A stretch of DNA of 64,000 bases from Nocardioides bizhenqiangii (GTDB taxonomy: Bacteria; Actinomycetota; Actinomycetes; Propionibacteriales; Nocardioidaceae). Below the pieces are notes generated by a model. The model did no database searches. It had not been told where the DNA came from and saw nothing but the letters and a program-made list of their open reading frames with translations. The position numbers and the translations under genes were made by a program. Every line of letters begins with the position of its first letter. Within the stretch, counting starts at the first letter, position 1. The stretch spans positions 930,001 through 994,000 of the forward strand of contig NZ_CP141059.1 in assembly GCF_034661235.1 (NCBI RefSeq). Direction: 5' to 3'. This document shows positions 32,359 through 40,524 of the stretch, piece by piece.

Positions 32359-33228
32359 GTGGCAACCGAGCGGACGCCGGAGACACAGCTCGACACGGAG
32401 GACAGCGGCGACGCCGGCCTGTTGCCGGACATGGCCGCCGCGATCAAGGCCGCCGGCGCCGCGATGGTCGAGCGGACGACCGAACGCCCGGACTTCCGGA
32501 CCCGTTCAGACGTGGTGCGAGCGATCTACGACAACGACGACGCCTCCCTCGCGCTGCTGAGACCGCGCCTGAGCAGCCTCCGCCCGGATGCGGGTTGGGT
32601 GGACGACGAGCTCGAGAGCGGTCTGCTGCCACCGGGTGAGTGGTGGGTGACCGACCCGGTGGAGGGAAACATCAATCACGCGCACGGTCTCCCGGACTGG
32701 GGCGTCACCGCGACCCTGGTCCGCGACAACGTCCCGGTCGCCACCGCTGTCCACCTGCCGCTCACCGACGAGACCTACGTGGCTGCGGTCGGCCATGGCG
32801 CCCGCGTCAACGGCCGGCCCCTGGTGCCGTCGGCGAAGCGCGAGCTCAATGCGGCGATGGTCGGCACCGGCCAGGCAGCCCCCGGCGAGTCGGCCGCGAC
32901 GTTCGACCGCATCGGCACGTCCGTGACCGTGATGCTCAACCGGAGCATGGTGCTCCGGGTCTCCGTGCCGGCAACCCTCCAGCTGCTCCAGGTGGCTGCC
33001 GGGCGGATGGATGCGTTCTGGCAGTTCAGCCAGGTGCGCTCCGGGCTGCTCGCCGGTGCGCTGATCGTCGCCGAGGCCGGGGGAGTCGTGTCGGACACCC
33101 GCGGCCGGCCGTGGGACCTCGGGAGCCCGGACTTCCTGGCGACCACGACCCACCTACACGAAGCGGCCGTTGCCGCCCTGTCCACCGTGGACCGGATCTC
33201 GTACGACGACCGACCGACCCCTACCTGA
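32359..33228 (+). CDS. Inositol-monophosphatase-like protein with altered metal site
   Basis: A 289-residue protein of the IMPase fold. The motif usually read DPIDGTTNF is WWVTDPVEGNINHAHGLPDWGV here, with Asp-to-Glu and Thr-to-Asn changes. The usual WDxAAG metal-ligand segment near the C-terminus reads SGLLAGALIVAEAGGVVSD, which lacks the Asp. At least one metal ligand is therefore lost, so a normal Mg-dependent phosphatase is doubtful. The protein starts at GTG 32359, right after the amidase stop codon, and is co-transcribed with both amidases. Its role in amide catabolism is unknown. Confidence 0.75.
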   Translation: MATERTPETQLDTEDSGDAGLLPDMAAAIKAAGAAMVERTTERPDFRTRSDVVRAIYDNDDASLALLRPRLSSLRPDAGWVDDELESGLLPPGEWWVTDPVEGNINHAHGLPDWGVTATLVRDNVPVATAVHLPLTDETYVAAVGHGARVNGRPLVPSAKRELNAAMVGTGQAAPGESAATFDRIGTSVTVMLNRSMVLRVSVPATLQLLQVAAGRMDAFWQFSQVRSGLLAGALIVAEAGGVVSDTRGRPWDLGSPDFLATTTHLHEAAVAALSTVDRISYDDRPTPT

Positions 33229-33239
33229 AGGAGAAACCC

Positions 33240-33878
33240 ATGACCACCATCGCGATCCTCGGCACCGGCCGGGTGTCCCGCACGCTCGCCACCGCCCTCC
33301 TGGGCGCCGGCCACCAGGTGTTGATCGGCAGTCGGGACGCCGAAGCCGCCCGGGCCGGATGGGCAGGCACCGGTGTGACCGTGACCGACGTCGCCGACGC
33401 GGCCGGCAGCGCCGACGTCGTCGTCAACGCAACACCAGGGGACTCTTCCGTCGAGCGGTTGAGCGAGCTGCGTGCGGAGCTTGCCGGGAAAGTGCTGCTC
33501 GACGTCGCCAACGCCTCGGCGCGCGGCGCCGACGGAATGCCGACGGGGCTCCTCTACCCGGGTGAGAGCCTCGGCGAGCGGCTGCAGAGCGCACTCCCGG
33601 AGTCGAAGGTCGTCAAGGCCCTCAACACCATGCTGTTCCCCGTCATGGGCGCACCGGACAGCCTGTCCACGCCGGTCACCGTGTTCGTGTCCGGAGACGA
33701 CGATGCCGCCAAGCAGGTCGTCACCGGCCTGCTCACCGACCTCGGTTGGAAGCCCGACCTGATCCTCGACCTCGGCGGGATCAAGTCCGCGCGCGCCCCG
33801 GAGGCTGCGGTCGAGATCGTGCCCGCCGTGCTCAGGGCACGGGGCATGGTGCCCTTCGCGATCACTGTCGTCGGATGA
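33240..33878 (+). CDS. NADP-binding protein, F420-dependent NADP reductase (Fno)-like
   Basis: A 212-residue Rossmann protein starting TTIAILGTGRVSRTLATALLGAGHQVLIGSRD. The GxGxxxxxLA pattern and the Ser-Arg phosphate-binding pair after strand 2 suggest NADP(H). It contains NATPGDSSVERLSELRAEL, VVKALNTMLFPVMG and a C-terminal segment DLGGIKSARAPEAA, all in the order of Fno/ProC-like NADP oxidoreductases. AAGGAG lies 7 nt before the ATG. Its stop overlaps the second amidase start (ATGA). It may reduce an intermediate of the pathway. Confidence 0.8.
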   Translation: MTTIAILGTGRVSRTLATALLGAGHQVLIGSRDAEAARAGWAGTGVTVTDVADAAGSADVVVNATPGDSSVERLSELRAELAGKVLLDVANASARGADGMPTGLLYPGESLGERLQSALPESKVVKALNTMLFPVMGAPDSLSTPVTVFVSGDDDAAKQVVTGLLTDLGWKPDLILDLGGIKSARAPEAAVEIVPAVLRARGMVPFAITVVG

Positions 33879-35236
33879 GCGTCCCGCTCGATGTCGCTGC
33901 CGCGTCCCTCGAGGCCTGGGCGGGTGCCAGTGATCACCGGCGGGACGCCGGACTGCAGGAGGCCGGCCGACAGGCCGCCCGAGCGGCCGAGACGCACGGC
34001 GCGTTCATCACCGTTGCGCAGGACGTCGGCTCCCCTTCCGCCGGCGAGCTGCGCGGGGTGCCGATCGCGGTGAAGGACAACATCGACGTGGTCGGTCTGC
34101 CGACGACGGCCGGAAGCCCGCTCCTTCGCGGCTACCTGCCCGAGGTGGACGCGAGCGTCGTCGCCGCGCTCAAGGAGGCGGGCGCCGTCGTCGTGGGCAA
34201 GACCAACATGCACGAGCTCGCCTTCGGCATCACCTCGAACAACGCGGAGTTCGGTCCGGTGCGCAACCCGGTGGACAGGTCGCGGGTCGCCGGCGGCTCC
34301 AGCGGTGGCAGCGCGGCGGCGGTGGCCCTGGGCGTCGTCCCCGTCAGTCTCGGCACGGACACCGGCGGCTCGGTGACGATCCCCGCGGCGTTCTGCGGCG
34401 TCGTCGGCTTCCGCCCGACGACCGGTCGCTACCCGGGAGACGGCGTGGTGAACCTGTCATGGACCCGCGATTCAGTCGGGATCCACGGGCGCACCGTGCG
34501 AGACGTACGCGCGCTGGACCGCGTGATCGTCCGTGACGCCGACGAGGACGGTACGCCGCTGAACCGTCTGGTCCTCGGCGTGCCTCGCTCCAGGTACGAG
34601 GGCCTCGACGAAAGGGTCGCCGCCGCCTGCGAGCAGGGGCTCGAGGCGCTGGCCGCCAGCGGCGTGCAGCTGGTGGACGTCGAGGTACCCGACGATCTCC
34701 AAATCGGGAACGGCGCGGGGCTGGGAATGGTGCTCTTCGAAGCGGAGCGCACCATCCGGTGGCGCGCCGCCGGCTCCGAGGGCGGCGAGCGGTTCCGCAC
34801 GTTCGCCGACATCGTCGAGCACGTCGCGTCCCCCGACGTGCGTCGCCTCGCCGAGATGATCGTGTCCGAGCCCTTCGCGCCCGAGTCGTACGAGCAGGCC
34901 CGTCGGTCCCGGCTTTCCCTTCGCCGGGGCTACGCCGACATGTTCCGCACGACCGGCGTGCACGCGCTCGTCGCTCCTGCCGTTCCCGTGACCGCCCCTC
35001 CGATCGGTGCCGACGACGTCATCGACGTGAACGGCGAGGAGCTGCCGACCTTCCCGACGATCACCCGCAACACCGCTCCCGGAACCGTCGCCGGCGTTCC
35101 GATGCTCACGCTCCCTCTCGGGCGCCTCCCCACCGCGCTGCCGGTTGCGCTCACGTTCGAAGGCGCATTCGCGTCTGACGTGGAGCTGCTTGCGGTCGGC
35201 GAACGCCTGGAGCAGGTGCTGCTCCAACGCGGGTGA
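33875..35236 (+). CDS. Amidase-signature hydrolase (second), AtzE/indoleacetamide-hydrolase-like
   Basis: A 453-residue amidase with the standard triad: K67 in GVPIAVKDNIDVVG, S143 in GGSSGGSAAAVAL, and S166 in GTDTGGSVTIPAAFCG. The motifs are closer to the canonical GatA/AtzE/mandelamide-hydrolase pattern than those of the first amidase in the same operon. It overlaps the previous gene by 4 nt. Two different amidases in one operon could act on successive amide bonds of one compound. It converges with the crotonase gene, with a 41-nt gap between stops that holds no clear terminator. Confidence 0.92.
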   Translation: MSVPLDVAAASLEAWAGASDHRRDAGLQEAGRQAARAAETHGAFITVAQDVGSPSAGELRGVPIAVKDNIDVVGLPTTAGSPLLRGYLPEVDASVVAALKEAGAVVVGKTNMHELAFGITSNNAEFGPVRNPVDRSRVAGGSSGGSAAAVALGVVPVSLGTDTGGSVTIPAAFCGVVGFRPTTGRYPGDGVVNLSWTRDSVGIHGRTVRDVRALDRVIVRDADEDGTPLNRLVLGVPRSRYEGLDERVAAACEQGLEALAASGVQLVDVEVPDDLQIGNGAGLGMVLFEAERTIRWRAAGSEGGERFRTFADIVEHVASPDVRRLAEMIVSEPFAPESYEQARRSRLSLRRGYADMFRTTGVHALVAPAVPVTAPPIGADDVIDVNGEELPTFPTITRNTAPGTVAGVPMLTLPLGRLPTALPVALTFEGAFASDVELLAVGERLEQVLLQRG

Positions 35237-35277
35237 CGGTCATCGTCTCCGGACCGATCGGATTCACGGCCCCGACG

Positions 35278-36063
35278 TCATCGAGCGGTGTAGACCGGCT
35301 CGCGGTCCTCTTGCATGGCCGCGAGCCGCTCGGCGAAGTCGGCGCTGCCGATCAATGAGTACATGGCCGGGAGCAGCTCGCCGTAGACGTGGTGCGCGGC
35401 TCCCTCGTAGGCGCGGCGGCCGATGCGCAGCGTCTCCCGTACGGCGAGGGGTGGGTGGGCGGCGATCACCGCAGCGAGCTCCTGTGCTCGCTCGACCTGG
35501 CGACCTGCCGGCACCACCTCCTGGACCAGCCCCAGACGCAAGGCCTCCTCGGCCGGCCAGTCCTCGGCGGTGAGCAGCCACCGCATGGCGTTGCCCCAGC
35601 CGACCTCGAGCGGCATCCGTACGCTGGCGCAGCCGGCAGGCGTCGTACCTCGGCTGACCTCGCCCTGACCGAAGCAGGCATCGTCCGCCGCGATCCTGAG
35701 GTCCGCAGCCAGGATCAGCTCGTGGGCCATCGCACCCACAGTTCCCTGCACGGCCGCGATCAGCGGCTTGGAGAGCCGGGACGACGTCCCGAAGGGATTG
35801 ATCCGCCCCGGGGCGTCCAGGCTGAACAGGCGCTTCTGCAGCGCCGGGAGGAAGGCGTTCGGGTCCAGTCCGACGGAGAAGTCGGCTCCGGCGCCGCTCA
35901 GCACCACGACCCGGACATCGCTGTCGTGCTCGGCCCGGTGGTAGGCCTCGCCGAGGGCGGCGAAGGTGTCCGGGTCGATGGCATTGGCGTGCTCCGGGCG
36001 GTGCAGCTCGACGGTCGCGACGTGCGCGGCGGATTGGTAGCGGATGGTGCGGGCCTGCTTCAT
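35278..36063 (-). CDS. Enoyl-CoA hydratase/isomerase family protein (crotonase)
   Basis: A 261-residue crotonase. The oxyanion-hole segments are SGAGADFSVGLDP (in place of the usual AGGDxxE) and AAVQGTVGAMAHELILAADLRIA. The acidic position after the second strand is in FGQGEVSRGTTPAGCASVRMP. The family hydrates, isomerises or hydrolyses acyl-CoAs. Together with the PaaK-type ligase encoded downstream it could process the CoA ester made by the island. It is read away from the ABC importer, with which it shares a 254-nt region containing LysR site 2. GGGAG lies about 10 nt before the ATG. Confidence 0.88.
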   Translation of the reverse strand: MKQARTIRYQSAAHVATVELHRPEHANAIDPDTFAALGEAYHRAEHDSDVRVVVLSGAGADFSVGLDPNAFLPALQKRLFSLDAPGRINPFGTSSRLSKPLIAAVQGTVGAMAHELILAADLRIAADDACFGQGEVSRGTTPAGCASVRMPLEVGWGNAMRWLLTAEDWPAEEALRLGLVQEVVPAGRQVERAQELAAVIAAHPPLAVRETLRIGRRAYEGAAHHVYGELLPAMYSLIGSADFAERLAAMQEDREPVYTAR

Positions 36064-36207
36064 GGGGGTTGTCTCCCTGATCAGTCGGCTGCCGCCGGAC
36101 CGGCGACGTAGTCAAGGTAGGGACTACGGATCACCCAACTCAACTGCATGTCTGATAGCGGAAGAGTTACTGCGATGCATTCCAGATGGCAGCGGACTCG
36201 AGTGCGT

Positions 36208-36267
36208 GTGAGTAATCCATTCGATAGCAACGTTGCACTGGCGTATCACTGCCGGCGTACCTACCGT
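36208..36267 (+). promoter_or_regulatory. LysR-box promoter of the ABC importer/ligase operon (site 2)
   Basis: GTGAGTAA (36208-36215), 9 nt, then TAGCAACGTTGCA (36225-36237), a perfectly symmetric T-N11-A box. -35 TGGCGT (36239-36244) starts 14 nt after the box begins, then 17 nt and -10 TACCGT (36262-36267). The pattern CACTGGC after the box is identical to site 1. Confidence 0.75.
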
Positions 36268-36281
36268 CGAGGCATTCCTTC

Positions 36282-36298
36282 GGCGGGAATCACCCGCC
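36282..36298 (+). promoter_or_regulatory. Hairpin in the 5' leader of the ABC importer operon
   Basis: GGCGGG and CCCGCC (6-bp perfect stem, 5-nt loop AATCA) fall between the predicted transcription start, about 36274, and the ATG at 36318. It may affect translation or mRNA stability. There is no T-run, so it is not a terminator by itself. Confidence 0.4.
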
Positions 36299-36317
36299 CC
36301 AATCCGATCGGGGACCG

Positions 36318-37139
36318 ATGGCTACGGCGTACCGGCAGCACTCGACAGGACTCTCGGGCGGCGCGGTCGACGCCGAGCCGTCGATCGTGGTGCGCGATCT
36401 CGGCAAGACCTTCGACAACGGGGTCCGGGCGATCTCGAGTGCCACGCTGCACGTGGCGTCCGGAGAGTTCGTCTCCATCGTCGGTGAGAGCGGCTGCGGG
36501 AAGTCGACCCTGCTCCGGATCGTGGCCGGCCTGACCCCGCCGAGCGACGGCAGCGTCGAGGTGAGCGGGACGCGGGTCGTCGGTCCGAGGCGAGACGTCG
36601 GCCTGATGTTCCAACGGCCGGCTCTGCTGGACTGGAAGACCGCACTCGAGAACGCGCTCCTGCCGGTCGGGATCCATCGGCGGGTCACCCGGGCCGACGT
36701 CAGCGAGGCGATGGGGCTCCTGGAGCTCTTCGGGCTGAAAGGTTCGGAGTTCCGGTTCCCTCGTCAGCTCTCCGGCGGCATGCAGCAGCGCGTGGCGCTG
36801 GCGCGGTTGCTGATGACTGGCGCCCAGGTCCGTCTCCTGGACGAGCCGTTCGGCGCGGTCGACGAGCTCACCCGCGAGCACCTGAACGTGGAGCTGCTCC
36901 GCATCCACGATCTCGACGTCTCCGCGACGCTGCTGGTCACGCACAACATCACCGAGGCGGTGTTGTTGTCGGACCGCGTGATCGTGATGGGGCCCCGCCC
37001 TGGCCGGGTCGTCGGCGACATCGCGGTGAACCTGCCTCGTCCTCGCTCGGCCGAGACAACCCAGTCGCAGGAGTTCCAGCGCCTGGTCGGAGCGGTCCGC
37101 GCGCGGCTGGTCGAGGACAGCAACGGAGGGGCGGCATGA
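36318..37139 (+). CDS. ABC importer ATPase, SsuB/TauB type
   Basis: A 273-residue ATPase with Walker A GESGCGKSTLLR (about residue 58), signature LSGGMQQRVALARLL, Walker B VRLLDEPFGAVDELTRE and the switch His in LLVTHNITEAV. The C-terminal VIVMGPRPGRVVGDIAVNLPRPR is typical of nitrate/sulfonate/taurine/pyrimidine-precursor importers. It starts with GGGGAC upstream of the ATG and overlaps the permease gene by 4 nt. It energises uptake of the pathway substrate, probably a small anion or amide. Confidence 0.92.
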   Translation: MATAYRQHSTGLSGGAVDAEPSIVVRDLGKTFDNGVRAISSATLHVASGEFVSIVGESGCGKSTLLRIVAGLTPPSDGSVEVSGTRVVGPRRDVGLMFQRPALLDWKTALENALLPVGIHRRVTRADVSEAMGLLELFGLKGSEFRFPRQLSGGMQQRVALARLLMTGAQVRLLDEPFGAVDELTREHLNVELLRIHDLDVSATLLVTHNITEAVLLSDRVIVMGPRPGRVVGDIAVNLPRPRSAETTQSQEFQRLVGAVRARLVEDSNGGAA

Positions 37140-38080
37140 GCGTCGACACCGTTCCGAGCAGCCGCGGAGCCAAGGCCCGCGAGCGGATCGTGGCCCCGGT
37201 CGTATTCCTCGGCGTGCTCCTTCTCGCGTGGCACCTGGCCACCTCCCAGGATTGGGTGAGCTCTCTCGTGCTCCCTCCGCCCAAGGACGTCGTGGTCTCG
37301 ACGTACGAGCTGTTCGAGACCGGCCTCATCTGGGAACACCTCTTCGCAACCCTCTACGAGACCCTCGCCGGTTTCGCTCTCGCCGCATCGGTGGCGCTCA
37401 TGCTGGCACTCGCCGCAGGTTGGTCGACGCTGCTCCGCAACATGATCCAGCCCTATGCGGTCGTGCTCCAGGTGATGCCGATGCTGTCGCTGGCGCCGAT
37501 CATCATCTCCACGTTCGGGTTCGGGTATCAGTCCAAGATCGTCGTGGCCGCGCTCATCTCGTTCTTCCCGGTGTTCGTCAACACCCTCACCGGACTCCTC
37601 CTCCCCGATCCGCAGGAGGAAGAGCTGTTCCGTTCCCTCGGCGCCGGTCGGGCCAAGACGTTCAGGTACGTGCTGATGCCCACGGCAGCGCCGCTGATCT
37701 TCGCCGGACTGCGGATCGGCCTCACGCTCGCCCTTGCCGGCGCCATCGTCGCGGAGTTCGTGTCAGCCCAAGTCGGCCTGGGGCTGCTCGTGCAGCGGTT
37801 CAGCTACCAGCTCAACCTCGACGATGCGTTCGCGGTCATCTTCGTGCTGACGGCGATGGGGCTGGCGCTCTACGGGCTGATCGCCCTGGTCGGACATCTC
37901 GTCGTGTTCTGGCGACGCGAGGCAGCGCTCAACCGGCGGAGCGCCGCCCGGATGCGGCGCTACCAACGACGCATCGGAGGCGGGGTCGCGCCTGCCGTCG
38001 AACCGGCAGCGGTGCCGGACACACGGTCGTACTCGGGTGGAAACCACGAGAACCCAACCCAACTGGAGGCGAAACGATGA
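37136..38080 (+). CDS. ABC importer permease, SsuC/TauC type
   Basis: A 314-residue permease with six helices. The coupling region EEELFRSLGAGRAKTFRYVLMPTAAPLIFAGLRIG is a clear EAA-type loop, and LQVMPMLSLAPIIISTFGFGYQSKI precedes it, as in SsuC. A long charged C-terminal tail of about 60 residues (RRSAARMRRYQRRIGG) is longer than usual. It overlaps the ATPase and binding-protein genes by 4 nt each, so all three are made together. Confidence 0.9.
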   Translation: MSVDTVPSSRGAKARERIVAPVVFLGVLLLAWHLATSQDWVSSLVLPPPKDVVVSTYELFETGLIWEHLFATLYETLAGFALAASVALMLALAAGWSTLLRNMIQPYAVVLQVMPMLSLAPIIISTFGFGYQSKIVVAALISFFPVFVNTLTGLLLPDPQEEELFRSLGAGRAKTFRYVLMPTAAPLIFAGLRIGLTLALAGAIVAEFVSAQVGLGLLVQRFSYQLNLDDAFAVIFVLTAMGLALYGLIALVGHLVVFWRREAALNRRSAARMRRYQRRIGGGVAPAVEPAAVPDTRSYSGGNHENPTQLEAKR

Positions 38081-39165
38081 CAGCCACGAAGGCGCGACGG
38101 ACAGGAGCGGTGATCGGGATGATCACGCTCGCCGCTACTTCGCTCGCAGCGTGCAGCGACGGGTCCGGGGGAGCGGCAACGGAGAGCGGCAGCGTGCGCG
38201 TCGCCAGCCCAGCGCCGGACTCGCTGTTCACCTACAACGAGATGGTGGCCCGCGAGCTCGGCTTCTACGCGGACGAGGACCTCGAGGTCGAGCTGGTCGC
38301 GCTGTCCGATGCCATCCCGGCAGCGGCACTGGTCCAGAACGGTGAGGCCGATGCCGCGCTGATCTCTGCCACGGACGCGCTGGCGGCCGCCTCGAAGGCG
38401 GAGGACCTCCGACTCGCGTACGACGAGCGCACCGGCGGTACCGACTTCATCTACGGGATCGTCGTGCCTTCCGAGAGCGGCATCGAGGACCTCACCGAGC
38501 TCGAGGGGGAGAACATCGGCCTTGCCTCTCCGGACCAGGATCTCGCTCTCCTCGCGTCGGCGCTCGAGCAGGTCGACATGACGCTCGACGACGTCGAGAC
38601 CACGGTGGTCGGCCCGGGTGGATCGTCGGTCGCCGAGTCGCTGCGTTCCGGCCGGATCGCGGGGTACGCCGGCACCCTTCAGGACTTCGCGGCCTTCGGG
38701 GATGCGGGACTCGAGGTTGACAACATCCTCCCGGAGGGGCTGGAGGGACTACCGGTCGGCGGCTACGTGACCACCACCAGCACGCTCGAGGCCGACGACG
38801 ACATGGTCAAGTTCCTGCGGGCGCTCGCCAAGGGCACGTACGTCGCGCTCGAGCGACCGGAGATCGCAGCGCTGGTCACCCAGGAAGGTGCGCCGGAGCA
38901 GTGGCGTGAGCCCGAGGTCGCCGAGTTCCTTCTCGAGGGCCTGGCAGCGACCCTCGTGCCCTTCGACGGCGAGACCTTCGGCGAGATCAAGACAGACCGA
39001 TGGCAGAACGCCCAGGACCTCCTGATCGAGGTCGGCGTCATGGACGACCCGGCCGACCTGGACGTGCTCCTGGACGACGACCTGATCGAGGAGATCAACG
39101 ACTGGGACCGTGAAGAGGTGCTTGCCCGTGCAGACGAGTGGCTCGCCGAGCACGGGGCCTCCTGA
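38077..39165 (+). CDS. Solute-binding lipoprotein, NMT1/THI5 (SsuA-like) type
   Basis: A 362-residue lipoprotein with a signal peptide ending in the lipobox LAAC (about residue 27: ITLAATSLAACSDGSGG). The mature part has VRVASPAPDSLFTYNEMVARELGFYADEDLEVELV and AAALVQNGEADAALISATDALAAA, the order seen in NMT1/THI5-like receptors. It feeds the SsuBC-type transporter. GGAGG lies 8 nt before the ATG. The very acidic C-terminal third (many Asp/Glu) is unusual for the family. The ligand is unknown and is predicted here to be an amide or related carboxylate. Confidence 0.88.
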   Translation: MTATKARRTGAVIGMITLAATSLAACSDGSGGAATESGSVRVASPAPDSLFTYNEMVARELGFYADEDLEVELVALSDAIPAAALVQNGEADAALISATDALAAASKAEDLRLAYDERTGGTDFIYGIVVPSESGIEDLTELEGENIGLASPDQDLALLASALEQVDMTLDDVETTVVGPGGSSVAESLRSGRIAGYAGTLQDFAAFGDAGLEVDNILPEGLEGLPVGGYVTTTSTLEADDDMVKFLRALAKGTYVALERPEIAALVTQEGAPEQWREPEVAEFLLEGLAATLVPFDGETFGEIKTDRWQNAQDLLIEVGVMDDPADLDVLLDDDLIEEINDWDREEVLARADEWLAEHGAS

Positions 39166-40521
39166 GTGATGGTCGGGGACGTGAGCACCGACCGCCCCGC
39201 CGGGAAGGCCAGGTTCGCACCGCCCGCGCAGGAGGAGCTCGACCCCGCCGAGAGGATGGGTCGGGACGAGCTCGAGGCGCTGCAGCTAGAGCGGTTGCGC
39301 GACGTCGTCACCCACGCGTACCAGCACGTAGCGCCCTACCGGGTGAAGCTGGACGCGGCCGGAGTCTCGCCCGCTGAGATCCGGAGCCTCGACGACGTAC
39401 ACCGGCTCCCCTTCACAACGAAGGAGGATCTGCGCGTCACCTACCCGTTCGGCATGTTCGCCGTGCCCATGGAGCGGATCGCGCGGATCCACGCATCGTC
39501 CGGGACGACGGGACGGCCCACCGTGGTCGGCTACACCTCGGCCGATCTCGACACCTGGGCCTCGCTGATGGCGAGGTCCCTCAGGGCCGCGGGCGTGCGC
39601 CCCGGAATGATGGTGCACAACGCCTACGGCTACGGCTTGTTCACCGGAGGACTGGGCGCGCACGCCGGCATCGAAGCGCTGGGTGCGACGGTCGTGCCCG
39701 CGTCCGGTGGGCAGACCGCCCGACAAGCCCAGATGATCGAGGACTTCGCACCACAGGTGGTGCTGTGCACGCCGACGTACCTGCTCACCCTCGCCGACGC
39801 GCTCGAGGAGCGCGGTGTGGACCCTCGCTCGACGAACCTACGTGTCGCAGTCCTCGGCGCCGAACCGTGGACGAACGAGATGCGGGAGGAGCTCGAGACG
39901 CGCCTCGACCTGGACGCCGTCGACATCTACGGACTCAGCGAGGTGATGGGACCCGGGGTCGGGAGCGAGTGCATCGACACGAAGGACGGGCCGCACCTGT
40001 GGGAGGACCACTTCCTCCCTGAGGTGGTCGACCCGGTCACGGGCGAACCGGTCCCGGACGGGGAGCGGGGAGAGCTGGTGCTCACGACGCTGACCAAGGA
40101 AGCGTTCCCTGTGCTCAGGTACCGCACCCGCGACCTCACCCGGTTGCTGCCGGGCACGGCGCGACCGGCCATGCGACGGATCGAGAAGATCACGGGACGC
40201 AGCGACGACATGATCATCCTGCGCGGGGTCAACCTCTTCCCGACCCAGGTGGAGGAGCTGGTCCTGGCCGCGCCCGGTCTCGCTCCTCACTATCTCCTCG
40301 AGCTCACCCGCAGGGGAAAGCTGGACCACCTCACCGTCTGCGTGGAGCCCTCCAGCGGGCGGCCCGCGGACCCCGACGCGGCCGCGGAGGCTGAGGCTCT
40401 GGTGCGCCGGGTCAAGGACAGCATCGGGGTCTCGGTCGAGGTGCGGTTGGAGGAGCCGGGAGCTCTGCCGCGCAGTGAGGGGAAGCTGCAGCGGGTCCGC
40501 GACCTACGGGCGTCGACCTGA
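39166..40521 (+). CDS. paaK: Phenylacetate-CoA ligase family protein (PaaK-like)
   Basis: A 451-residue (450 from the ATG) AMP-forming CoA ligase. It has the P-loop SSGTTGRPTVVGYT, then YGYGLFTGGLGAHAGIEALGATVVPASGG, the ATP-binding DIYGLSEVMGPGVGSEC and the C-terminal lysine region LPRSEGKLQRVRDLR. Together these are the full PaaK order. It activates phenylacetate or another aryl carboxylate to its CoA ester. Candidate starts are GTG 39166, ATG 39169 and GTG 39181; the SBP stop is directly before the first. It is the only PaaK-type gene in the window and lies 8 kb from the paa operon, which has none. The true substrate may be the acid released by the amidases. Confidence 0.88.
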   Translation: MMVGDVSTDRPAGKARFAPPAQEELDPAERMGRDELEALQLERLRDVVTHAYQHVAPYRVKLDAAGVSPAEIRSLDDVHRLPFTTKEDLRVTYPFGMFAVPMERIARIHASSGTTGRPTVVGYTSADLDTWASLMARSLRAAGVRPGMMVHNAYGYGLFTGGLGAHAGIEALGATVVPASGGQTARQAQMIEDFAPQVVLCTPTYLLTLADALEERGVDPRSTNLRVAVLGAEPWTNEMREELETRLDLDAVDIYGLSEVMGPGVGSECIDTKDGPHLWEDHFLPEVVDPVTGEPVPDGERGELVLTTLTKEAFPVLRYRTRDLTRLLPGTARPAMRRIEKITGRSDDMIILRGVNLFPTQVEELVLAAPGLAPHYLLELTRRGKLDHLTVCVEPSSGRPADPDAAAEAEALVRRVKDSIGVSVEVRLEEPGALPRSEGKLQRVRDLRAST

Positions 40522-40524
40522 CCG

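Noticed and set aside
36064..36207. A second LysR box for the crotonase gene on the minus strand
   Set aside because: I looked for GTAA-N9-T-N11-A facing the crotonase start and found none. Control through site 2 is possible but not shown.
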